From NCBI GenBank assembly GCA_964618105.1, contig CAZUAJ010000008.1, forward strand, positions 1 through 33,001: a stretch of DNA of 33,001 nt, in the 5' to 3' direction. This stretch comes from CAG-273 sp964618105 (GTDB lineage: Bacteria; Bacillota; Clostridia; TANB77; CAG-508). Shown in pieces: positions 15,909 to 23,906 of this stretch (its first letter is position 1; every line of letters starts with the position of its first letter). The notes beneath the pieces are model-generated. The model searched no databases. It was not told where the DNA came from and worked only from the letters and a program-made list of their open reading frames with translations. Both the position numbers and the translations under genes were made by a program.

Positions 15909-17163
15909 ATTTTAAATATTCAATTATTTTGTTAGCCACTTTTCTTCCATCACTTGATGCCCATGCAACTGTTGAATTTTGTCCTACTATATCTCCGCCA
16001 GCAAATACTTTTTCATGAGATGTTTGGTTGTTTTCATTTACATATACATATTTTTTTGATGTCATTTCAATCCCATTTTTTTCTATTATTTCTACATCTA
16101 CTTTTCCACCAACTGCCATAATAACGTAATCCATATCCATTGTGTAATTGCTATTTTCGATATTAACTGGGGAAAGTCTTGTTTCTCCTTCTTTTTGTAC
16201 AAGCTCTGTTTTTATACATTCAATTTTTTCTACTTTGTTTGTTCCTAAAATTTTTACAATATTATTTAAAAATAAAAATTCTATACCTTCTGATTTTGCA
16301 TCAGCAATTTCTTTTATCTCTGCTGGCATTTCTGCCTCTGACCTTCTGTAAATTACATAAACATTAGCTGCCCCCATTTTTTTTATGGTTCTTGCACAAT
16401 CCATTGCAACATTTCCGCCACCAATGATTGCAACTTTTTTATTTTTATAATCAGGATGGTTTGCATTTTCAAGTAATGAATTTCCACCATATACACCTAG
16501 TAATTCTTCACCATCAATTACCATTTTTCTTGGAATATTTGCACCTATTGCCAAATATATAGCATCATATTCTTTTTCTAGTTCTTCTAAATTTAAATTT
16601 CTTCCTAGTTCTTTTTCACATTGTACTTTTATACCTAAATTTAAAATTTGCTCAATTGTTTTTTCTACAATTTCACTAGCAAGTCTAAACTCTGGTATAC
16701 CTCTTTTTAAAATTCCACCTAAATCTTTTTGTTTTTCATATATTGTTACTTGATACCCATTTCTTCTCAAAAATGCTGCAGCTGTTAAACCAGATGGTCC
16801 ACCACCAATAATTGCAACTTTTTTATTTTTTTCTTGAATATTCCCATAACATTTTAGTAAACTATCCTTTTGTGTTAATGCCCAATCTCCAACATAAGCT
16901 TCTAACTCCCCTATTGAAACAGGTTCAGATTTTATACCTCTAATACATTTGCCTTGACATTGCTTTTGATGTGGACATACTCTACCACATATTGCAGGCA
17001 ATACAGTTGTTTTGCATAATATTTGGTATGCTTCTTGTATATTGTTTTCTTTTAGTTTTTGTATAAATGCTGGAATATTATTTCCAAGTGGACACCCTGT
17101 TCTACATTGCGGATTTTTACAATTTAAACAATATTCTACTTTTTTTATTATTTCTTGCTTCAT
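15907..17163 (-). CDS. GltD-like NAD(P)H-dependent flavin/Fe-S oxidoreductase
   Basis: Belongs to the glutamate synthase small-subunit family: electrons pass from NAD(P)H to FAD to 4Fe-4S clusters. Seen in order: N-terminal cysteine block YCLNCKNPQCRTGCPLGNN, a second block CGRVCPHQKQCQGKCIRG, the FAD-binding GGGPSGLTAAAFLRRNGY, the NADPH-binding GGGNVAMDCARTI, and C-terminal AGGDIVGQNSTVAWASSDGR. The 418 residues are near the lower end for GltD. There is no gltB large subunit beside it, so it may serve another partner, as NfnB and stand-alone GltA-type proteins do. ATG 17163 has AGGAG. It precedes no close gene on its strand. Confidence 0.88.
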   Translation of the reverse strand: MKQEIIKKVEYCLNCKNPQCRTGCPLGNNIPAFIQKLKENNIQEAYQILCKTTVLPAICGRVCPHQKQCQGKCIRGIKSEPVSIGELEAYVGDWALTQKDSLLKCYGNIQEKNKKVAIIGGGPSGLTAAAFLRRNGYQVTIYEKQKDLGGILKRGIPEFRLASEIVEKTIEQILNLGIKVQCEKELGRNLNLEELEKEYDAIYLAIGANIPRKMVIDGEELLGVYGGNSLLENANHPDYKNKKVAIIGGGNVAMDCARTIKKMGAANVYVIYRRSEAEMPAEIKEIADAKSEGIEFLFLNNIVKILGTNKVEKIECIKTELVQKEGETRLSPVNIENSNYTMDMDYVIMAVGGKVDVEIIEKNGIEMTSKKYVYVNENNQTSHEKVFAGGDIVGQNSTVAWASSDGRKVANKIIEYLK

Positions 17164-17185
17164 ATTCTACTCCTATTTTTATTAA

Positions 17186-17222
17186 TGTCACTGTGTGTCA
17201 AACAGAACCATCCCCATTGACA
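17186..17222. repeat. TGTCA-bounded palindromic repeat (short form)
   Basis: TGTCA and TGACA bracket a core whose minus strand reads GGGGATGGTTCTG; a further TGTCA copy lies at 17186. The arrangement (TGTCA, GGGGA, a GTTC-like core, TGACA) matches the repeats at 27932 and 28681, so I treat it as the same REP-like family. It fills the gap between the GltD-like gene and the uracil-DNA glycosylase gene. Confidence 0.6.
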
Positions 17223-17229
17223 TTGAAAT

Positions 17230-17778
17230 TTAATTGCAAAAATTCGCAACCTCTTTTAAATCCTTCCAAAATTCAATTTTTTTGCTTTCATCCCTAAGCA
17301 AAGCAGCTGGATGCCATGTAGGCATATACTTTATTCCTTTTTGTTCTATCCATTTCCCCCTACTTGCAGTAATTGAATATTCTTTGCCCAATATATTTTT
17401 TAAAGCTGTACTACCTAAAAGTACTATTATTTTAGGCTTTACAAGTATTACTTGATTACGTAAATAATTTAAACAGGCTTCTGCTTCGTCTTGTTCTGGC
17501 ACTCTATTTGCAGGTGGTCTACACTTTACTATATTTGCTATATATACTTGTTCTCTTTTTATTCCTAGACCTTGAAATGCTTTGTTCATAAGTTGCCCTG
17601 CTTTACCTACAAATGGAAGTCCTTGTGTGTCTTCATCTGCTCCTGGTCCTTCTCCTATAAACATTATTTCTGCTTGTTTGTTTCCTTCTCCAAATACTAT
17701 GTTTTTTCTTGTTGAACACAATTTACATTTATTACAATTTACTATACTATTTTCTAATTCTTCCCAATTATTGTACAT
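17230..17778 (-). CDS. Family 4 uracil-DNA glycosylase (Fe-S)
   Basis: Removes uracil from DNA at the start of base-excision repair. The 182-residue protein has the family-4 pattern: cysteines 15 and 18 in NCNKCKLC, the catalytic loop GEGPGADEDTQGLPFVGKAG, Cys86 in NIVKCRPPANR, Cys102 in EAEACLNYL, and the C-terminal motif WHPAALLR. The four cysteines match those that bind the 4Fe-4S cluster in UDG4 proteins. GAGGAAT precedes ATG 17778. It immediately follows the decayed S66 peptidase gene. Alternative annotation as a phage SPO1 polymerase-like protein refers to the same fold. Confidence 0.94.
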   Translation of the reverse strand: MYNNWEELENSIVNCNKCKLCSTRKNIVFGEGNKQAEIMFIGEGPGADEDTQGLPFVGKAGQLMNKAFQGLGIKREQVYIANIVKCRPPANRVPEQDEAEACLNYLRNQVILVKPKIIVLLGSTALKNILGKEYSITASRGKWIEQKGIKYMPTWHPAALLRDESKKIEFWKDLKEVANFCN

Positions 17779-17801
17779 TTTTATTCCTCGTTTTTATTTT
17801 T

Positions 17802-18340
17802 TCATCTTACACAATTTTCCATTAATTCTATTTTATTTTCTAAGTTTGTATCTATTTTTGCCATTGTTCCAATTGGTATAACTGTCTTTTTATTACTTCT
17901 TCATATCCATATTCAGTTTGCCATGATGTTAATGATTTAAATGTTGGACCATGAAATGTTACTAAACCTGTTTTTGCATATATTGCGTTTAGCAGTGATG
18001 TTGAATCACTAAAACCACATATTATTTTTGGATGATATTTTATTGTGTCATAGTCTAAATAGTCAAATGTGGAGTTTGAATTAAAACCACCAGATATGCA
18101 AAATATTGCTTTTATTTCATCATTTTTAAACATATTGTTTATATCTTCTGCTTTTTGCTTTGCTGTTGCTGAATAACCTAATTTGTTTGATATAGCATTT
18201 GGTGCAAATTTTACATTAAAACCTGCTGTTTCCATAAGCATTATTGAATTATTTATTGATTGTAAATCTTCTTGTAATACTGGGCTTGATGGTGCTATTA
18301 AGCCAATTGTGTCACCTTTTTTTAATTTTTCTGGTATCAT
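17802..18340 (-). pseudogene. S66 LD-carboxypeptidase (LdcA/MccF-like), internally deleted and frameshifted
   Basis: Intact S66 enzymes cleave the L,D-bond of peptidoglycan peptides and are about 300-340 residues. Here the first 147 residues are well conserved: LKKGDTIGLIAPSSP, CISGGFNSNSTFDYLDYD and ICGFSDSTSLLNAIY with the nucleophile Ser, then HGP. The frame then runs out at 17852 (162 codons). In another frame, from about 17885 to 17802, the expected family C-terminus is readable (KTVIPIGTMAKIDTNLENKI, ending ENCVR and a stop). So the start and end of the gene survive, but the middle, carrying the catalytic Glu and His, is deleted with a frameshift at the junction. A good ribosome binding site (GGAGG) remains at ATG 18340. 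Confidence 0.82.
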
Positions 18341-18445
18341 AATTTTTCCTCCATTTTTTATAAATTACTGTTAAAAGTAATAATACTTTAAGCTAATGTA
18401 AGATTTTTAGAGCTCAGTATCGTGGAAAGTTCGCATTGCTTTAAT

Positions 18446-19225
18446 TTAATGCAATGAAATAATTGCAGCATTAACTCCAAAATTTTCTTTATCTGCTCTA
18501 TATGAATGAAACTCATTTGAATTACACATTGTACAAATTTCACTATCTATAATATTTTCTGGTTTTAAACCAATATTTTTTAAAAGCTGTGTATTTATTT
18601 TAACTGTATCTATGCAATATTTTTGCTTGCTTTCTTTTATTTCTCCTGTTTTTATTATCTCATTTATATTTGACAAATATTTATATTTTTCATAAAATAA
18701 ATCTTTTACATCTTCATCTACTTCAAAACAACACTGCCTTATACTTGGGCATATACAACAAATAATATCTTTTGGATTACTTTGATATTCATTTTGCATT
18801 TTTTCAATAGCTTTTAGTATTATTGCCTTTAAGGTTCCTCTCCAACCAGAATGAACACTTGCAATAACTTTTTTTACTGGATCATATAAAAGCATTGAAA
18901 TACAGTCTGCAGATGTCGTAATTAAGGCTATTCCTTTTTTGCTTGTTACTATTCCATCAGTATTTTCTAATTTTTCTATTTTTTTTACTATTTTTACATT
19001 ATCTGTATGTGTTTGATATGGTCTTATAGTTAATACATTTTTTAATTCCAAACATTCAAATATCTTATTACAACTTTGATTAAAAATGTTTCTATCCTTT
19101 ATTTGAAAATTTAATTCTCCATTATTTTTCATTGTATAACAGTGTGTAATTTCTGGATATTCTAATAATTTTTTAAATTGAATATATTGAATACCATTTT
19201 TATTTTTAAAAGTTACGTTTTCCAA
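18446..19225 (-). CDS. pgeF: PgeF/YfiH family peptidoglycan-editing or purine nucleoside phosphorylase protein
   Basis: The family (DUF152, once called laccase) is reported to remove wrongly added residues from peptidoglycan precursors and to act on purine nucleosides. The 259-residue protein keeps the metal-site residues: His in PYQTHTDNVKIV, Cys in TTSADCISMLLYDP and His in ASVHSGWRGTL. Other family blocks are CPSIRQCCFEVDEDV and the end region SEICTMCNSNEFHSYRADK. The start is TTG 19225, preceded by AAAGGTGAAA; no nearby ATG fits better. It lies downstream of addB on the same strand with a gap of about 120 bases. Confidence 0.92.
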   Translation of the reverse strand: MENVTFKNKNGIQYIQFKKLLEYPEITHCYTMKNNGELNFQIKDRNIFNQSCNKIFECLELKNVLTIRPYQTHTDNVKIVKKIEKLENTDGIVTSKKGIALITTSADCISMLLYDPVKKVIASVHSGWRGTLKAIILKAIEKMQNEYQSNPKDIICCICPSIRQCCFEVDEDVKDLFYEKYKYLSNINEIIKTGEIKESKQKYCIDTVKINTQLLKNIGLKPENIIDSEICTMCNSNEFHSYRADKENFGVNAAIISLH

Positions 19226-19347
19226 TATTTCACCTTTCTAATTAAGACGTATTTTATTAACGCAAATATCATCTTAATAATTAAATTTTATTTGACATTT
19301 TTAAAATAACTGTGTATAATAAATATAGTATACTTTTACTTCTTTGT

Positions 19348-22300
19348 CTAGCGAACATTCGCAATTTTTTCTAAAACTTTTTCCTTATTTACATTTGGTA
19401 TATAATTATAATTATTTTTTGTAGTTTGATTAAATTGGCAAATTGCTTTATAACTACAGTATTCACAAGGTGTTTTTTTATCCTTTGTTTTATAGTATGG
19501 CTCAATACCAATGTTTCCATTTAAAATTTCTTCTGAAATTTGTTTTATAATTTTTTCCATATAATTTTGTAAATTTTCAAATTGTTTTCTGTTTAATGTA
19601 TTTGGTTTATCAGTAACTTCTCTATCTTTTGTTATATATGCAGGTACAATGTTTGAATTACCATATACCAAATTTGTATCCATTTTTCTTACAATGTTAC
19701 TGTCTGCAAGTATTAAGCCTTGCATTTTAAATTGTTTTCGTAATTCTTCTGTAATTTGCTCATCTGTCATGTTTGCATTAGCACTTAATACTGGATCTAT
19801 TAAACTAAAATATAAAGCTCCTGCTGGTGTTACATTTTGGTTTTTAGATGCTGCATCTAAATATGTTAATAATTGAAGCTGCAGTCCTGCATATACTTCA
19901 TTTAAATTTATATTTTTTATAGATGATTTATAGTCTATTATTCTAATATAGTTACCATCTACTGTTTTTGCTATATCTAACCTGTCTATTTTACCTGTAA
20001 TTTCAACCTTTTTTCCATTTTGTAGTTCATACACAATTGGCTCATATTGCCCACCTTTTTTGAATTCAAGTTCATGACCTAATACTTCAAACTCGCTATA
20101 TTTTAGGCTGTCTACTATATATTTCATTGATTTTACAATTACTTTTTTTAGTCTTTGTGCTAAGACTCTGTATTTTGGAATGCTGTTAAATATATCATAT
20201 TTTTTTAATGATAATTTTTCTTCTACTATTTCTTCTGTTATTTGTTTTATTTGATCTTCTTGTATTTTTTTAACCGATATTTCTAACTCGTCCAATTTTT
20301 CAAAAAAGCTGTCAATTACTTCGTGCATTAAGTTACCTGTATCAATTGATTCTACATTAAAACTGTCTTTTTCTTTTAGTTTTAATCCATATTTTAAGTA
20401 ATATGAAAATGCACAAAATTTAAATTGTTCTAATCTAGATACACTTGTTTTTAAGGTGTTTCCATATAGTTTTTGTATATTGCTATTTTCTAGTTTTTCA
20501 GGCTCATTTTTATATTCAAATGATTTTATTGCTGCTTCTAATTTTTCCTTTTCGTTAGTTTGATAATAGTTATATACGTCAAACCATGTAGGCTCAATTT
20601 GTTCACCTTGTGCAAAATTTCTTAGGTTTACTAATAGCTCATCAAATGTAGTTTTAGAAAGTAAAATTTCACTTTTTCGCTCTACTACATCACTTTGCTC
20701 TTTTATATTTGGAAATATTCTTTTTATTTTGTTTATTAATATTGATGCTCTTAGTGAATTTCCTTCTGAATTTGATGATGCATAAGATAAATATAGTTTT
20801 TGTTCTGAGATTGTAAATGCTTTGTATATATTAAAATTATCATCATAAATTTGCTCTATTGTGCCCTTTGCAAGTTCTATACCTTGATTTTTTAATATGT
20901 TTCTGTCTTTATCATCTAAAAATCCTTCATCTTTATGTATGCTTGGAAAACTGCCATCATTTAAGCCTATAATAAATACGGCTTTTACTTTATGTGATCT
21001 TGAGCGGTCTACATCACCTACTATTACTTGGTCTGCTGTTGCAGGTATTGTACCTAAATCACTTTGATTAAATCCCATTTTTAGTACTTTTGCATATTTA
21101 TCAAATGTAATATTTTTATTACCTAAAACTAATACTATTTCATCAAATAACTGTGTTAATATTTTAACACTTAATTCATATTGTTTTGCAATTTCTAGTT
21201 GTTCATTTTGTTTTAATTCTTCTATTTTTTGCTCTAATTTTTCGTATATATTATTTTTTACTAAAAATTGATATAAGTTTGTAGTTATTTCTTTTACTGT
21301 TTTTGTACCGGATAATTGTTTTTTTAATTCTAAAAGTGGCTCTATTACTTTATTTTTAGCATATATAATTTGTGCTTGTTGTTCTTCTGTTTCATTGTAA
21401 AAGCTCCACTCTTTTGCATACCATTTGTTTCCTTTTATTCCCCATTTTAAGCAATAATTTTCTAATAATGCAATTTCGTGTGCATCTAAACTTAAAAAAC
21501 CTGTTTTTATATATCCAAATACTGCTTCATAAGACCAATTTTTTGCAAATATCTCTAATAAAGATAAAATATACCTTACTAAAATATTGCTTCCTAAGTC
21601 CTTTTTTTCGTCTATAAATACTGGTATATTGTATTGTTCAAAAATTGCTTTGCATAAACTTGAATATGTTTCTATATTTTTTGTAATTACAGCTATTTCT
21701 TCGTATTTATAGCCTTGTTTTGCCAGTTTTGTTATTTGAATTGCTACATTTTCTATTTCTGAATATGGATTACTTGCTAAAAATATTGATAAGTTTTCAT
21801 TTGTTTTATTATATTTTTTGTAAAATGGTGATGCCATATTTTCTGCTAAATGTTTTAATTCTTCGGTTTTAAATCTATAGCTAGTTCCTAAAAAAACTGG
21901 CTTCTCAATTTCTATTCTCTCTTGGTTTGCTATTTCTAAAATTCTTTTTACTGTTTGTTTATTTGTATAAAATGTATCAATATCTGCATTTGTATTTTCT
22001 TGTAAATTATCTGCACAAACAGTTATAGTAATTTTGTGTGATATTTTCACTAATTTTCTTAAAATTTCGTATTCTTGTAATGTAAAGCCAACAAATTCAT
22101 CAATATATATATCACAATTTTTAAATTCATTTGAATATTCTAGTTGTTCTGCCAAAATGGTTAGCCCGTCATTTTCGTCAATATATTCATTTTGAATTGT
22201 AGTTGTGTACATTTCATACATTTTTGTAACATCTTCTAACTTTTTTTGCAAATATTTATCTTGAGTATTTTGTGCGACTTGTTTTAATGTATTTAATTGT

Positions 22301-22692
22301 ACATTGTGTTTTTTAAGCTCTGTTAATTGTCTTGATATCATTTCTACATTCTCATCTGATTTACCTAAAAATGAAAATTTACTATTTTCAGTTAAAAGTA
22401 TATGGTCTATAAGCATTGCTTTCCCTGAGCTTGATAGGTTTACCCTTGTTTTTTTGCCTACTTCACCTAAAATTCTGTATGCCATACGTGCAAATGTAAT
22501 TACTTCTGCTGAAATCATACTTTGTGCAGAAGAATTTTCTAGCAATTTTTGTTCTGCTGTGTATGAAAATTGCTCTGGTGTAATTACTTTTATTTTATAT
22601 TTACTTTGTTTCTTTATTTTTTCATTTATTTCATTAAATATATAATTGCTTTTTCCTGTACCTGATGTACCATATATAATTTGAATACTCAA
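19348..22692 (-). CDS. addB: AddAB helicase-nuclease subunit B
   Basis: AddB pairs with AddA to process double-strand breaks for recombination. The 1114-residue protein has an N-terminal Walker A, IIYGTSGTGKSNYIF. Its C-terminal RecB-type nuclease domain has KIDRLDI and IRIIDYKSS (metal ligands and the DYK motif). The four cysteines of the Fe-S clasp appear as FKFCAFSYY near 810 and CEYCSYKAIC near the C-terminus. I start at TTG 22692 because GGAGG lies nine bases upstream; a longer reading to 22803 would overlap the upstream gene's end and its terminator. AddA, which usually follows, is not here: the next gene is pgeF. Confidence 0.95.
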   Translation of the reverse strand: MSIQIIYGTSGTGKSNYIFNEINEKIKKQSKYKIKVITPEQFSYTAEQKLLENSSAQSMISAEVITFARMAYRILGEVGKKTRVNLSSSGKAMLIDHILLTENSKFSFLGKSDENVEMISRQLTELKKHNVQLNTLKQVAQNTQDKYLQKKLEDVTKMYEMYTTTIQNEYIDENDGLTILAEQLEYSNEFKNCDIYIDEFVGFTLQEYEILRKLVKISHKITITVCADNLQENTNADIDTFYTNKQTVKRILEIANQERIEIEKPVFLGTSYRFKTEELKHLAENMASPFYKKYNKTNENLSIFLASNPYSEIENVAIQITKLAKQGYKYEEIAVITKNIETYSSLCKAIFEQYNIPVFIDEKKDLGSNILVRYILSLLEIFAKNWSYEAVFGYIKTGFLSLDAHEIALLENYCLKWGIKGNKWYAKEWSFYNETEEQQAQIIYAKNKVIEPLLELKKQLSGTKTVKEITTNLYQFLVKNNIYEKLEQKIEELKQNEQLEIAKQYELSVKILTQLFDEIVLVLGNKNITFDKYAKVLKMGFNQSDLGTIPATADQVIVGDVDRSRSHKVKAVFIIGLNDGSFPSIHKDEGFLDDKDRNILKNQGIELAKGTIEQIYDDNFNIYKAFTISEQKLYLSYASSNSEGNSLRASILINKIKRIFPNIKEQSDVVERKSEILLSKTTFDELLVNLRNFAQGEQIEPTWFDVYNYYQTNEKEKLEAAIKSFEYKNEPEKLENSNIQKLYGNTLKTSVSRLEQFKFCAFSYYLKYGLKLKEKDSFNVESIDTGNLMHEVIDSFFEKLDELEISVKKIQEDQIKQITEEIVEEKLSLKKYDIFNSIPKYRVLAQRLKKVIVKSMKYIVDSLKYSEFEVLGHELEFKKGGQYEPIVYELQNGKKVEITGKIDRLDIAKTVDGNYIRIIDYKSSIKNINLNEVYAGLQLQLLTYLDAASKNQNVTPAGALYFSLIDPVLSANANMTDEQITEELRKQFKMQGLILADSNIVRKMDTNLVYGNSNIVPAYITKDREVTDKPNTLNRKQFENLQNYMEKIIKQISEEILNGNIGIEPYYKTKDKKTPCEYCSYKAICQFNQTTKNNYNYIPNVNKEKVLEKIANVR

Positions 22693-22768
22693 AGCCTTTT
22701 TCCTCCATTTTTGTAACTGTACTTGAATTATATCATAAATACTATAAATATCATATAAAAATATAAAT

Positions 22769-22793
22769 AAAAAAGAAGCTATTTTTAAGCTTC
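22769..22793 (-). terminator. Short terminator of the 8-oxoguanine glycosylase gene
   Basis: GAAGCT (22775-22780) pairs with AGCTTC (22788-22793), and T's follow on the minus strand. The hairpin overlaps the last codons of the gene and lies before the addB start. Confidence 0.6.
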
Positions 22794-23651
22794 CCTTTTC
22801 CAATAAAACAAATATTGTTGTGCTATTCCAGCTAAATCACCATATTTTTCAGTTGCAAGTTTTTCAATTTGTTCTCTTTTTAATTTAGTTTCATCTGGTA
22901 ATTGAAAGTATAGTTCATTCATAACTCTTCTTACCCAAACATCAACTGGAAATACATTTAAGCATTTTAATGTTGAAAATAACATTACACAATCTGCAAC
23001 TTTTGGTCCAACTCCTGGTAAAGTAAGCAAAATTTCTTTTATTTTTTGACTGTCTTTTTCTTTACTTAGTCTTTCTAAGTCTATTTGTTTTGTTACTATT
23101 AATTTTGTTGCATCATATATTCTTTTGTCTCTAAAGCCTAGTCCAAGTACTCTTAAATCTTCTACTGTAGCTTTTGACAGTTGTTCTGGAGTTGGAAATG
23201 TATAATACTCATTACATTTCCACTCTATTTTATTACCATATTTTCTTGACATTCTTTCTATAATTCCCTTTATTCTAGGAATATTGTTATTTGCAGAAAT
23301 TATAAATGATATGATTGTTTCCCATAAGTTTTGATTTAAAAGCCTTATTCCGCTTCCATAGTCAATACTATTTTTAAGTGGCTCATCTATTTTAGCTAAT
23401 TCATTTTTTATTTTTTCATAATCTCTTTCTAAGTCAAAATATTTTGTTACTATTTCTTCTATATTCCCATCACAAATACCATCAAATATTATTTGATGGT
23501 TAACTTGTTTTACGTTTAATACATTGTTTTCAAAAATACCTGTATAGCTTCCATCTAGTTCTTGATTCCACCTAAAGCATTGTCCACATTCGAATATATG
23601 CTTTGTATTAAAGCTATTTATGTTTTCTATTTTATATTGTTGTTCTTTCAT
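22785..23651 (-). CDS. 8-oxoguanine DNA glycosylase/AP lyase (OGG1-like)
   Basis: Bifunctional repair enzyme that removes oxidised guanine and cuts the backbone. The 288-residue protein has the OGG N-terminal domain (HIFECGQCFRWN). The helix-hairpin-helix block LPGVGPKVADCVMLFS carries the catalytic Lys217, and FPVDVWVRRVM carries the catalytic Asp237. Most clostridial OGG proteins are of this type, unlike MutM. AAGGAAT precedes ATG 23651. It lies upstream of addB on the same strand; the small terminator between them suggests partly separate expression. Confidence 0.94.
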   Translation of the reverse strand: MKEQQYKIENINSFNTKHIFECGQCFRWNQELDGSYTGIFENNVLNVKQVNHQIIFDGICDGNIEEIVTKYFDLERDYEKIKNELAKIDEPLKNSIDYGSGIRLLNQNLWETIISFIISANNNIPRIKGIIERMSRKYGNKIEWKCNEYYTFPTPEQLSKATVEDLRVLGLGFRDKRIYDATKLIVTKQIDLERLSKEKDSQKIKEILLTLPGVGPKVADCVMLFSTLKCLNVFPVDVWVRRVMNELYFQLPDETKLKREQIEKLATEKYGDLAGIAQQYLFYWKREA

Positions 23652-23700
23652 ATAATTCCTTCTTTTTATATTTTTGGTAATTTATTTTCTAACATTTATG

Positions 23701-23859
23701 TAGTAATATAATATAATGTTTTTTGTAGTGAGGCTGTGGGGACCAGCGAGCTAGAAGGCGTTACAAGAGTTTTTAAAATATTGTGCTAACACTGAAATTA
23801 TATTACGCCTTCTTGCGAAGTTGGGATGGAACGAAAAAAAACATTATATTATATTACTA
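23701..23859 (+). repeat. GGGGACC structured element, copy B (24-bp terminal inverted repeats)
   Basis: The 159-bp element has perfect 24-bp terminal inverted repeats (23701-23724 with 23836-23859). Inside are GTAGTGAGGCTG, TGGGGACCAGCGAGC, a stem AGAAGGCGT / ACGCCTTCT (23752-23760 paired with 23804-23812 approximately), then TTGCGAAGTTGGGATGGAAC. Copy C (29997-30144) is the same element inverted. Their inner sixteen terminal bases are identical; the outer eight differ at three positions but are perfectly complementary within each copy. No ORF is present. It lies between the histidine kinase and 8-oxoguanine glycosylase genes. It could be a non-autonomous mobile element (the termini are flanked by TA) or a structured RNA. 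Confidence 0.8.
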
Positions 23860-23906
23860 GTAAACGATAGAAAAATTATATTACATTGCTATAGGGATAA
23901 GATATA

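Noticed and set aside
23701..23859. Element copy B as a Rho-independent terminator of neighbouring genes
   Set aside because: The stem is closed by A's and T's with no U-run after it, the GC part is central, and the three copies sit in different orientations relative to the neighbouring genes.
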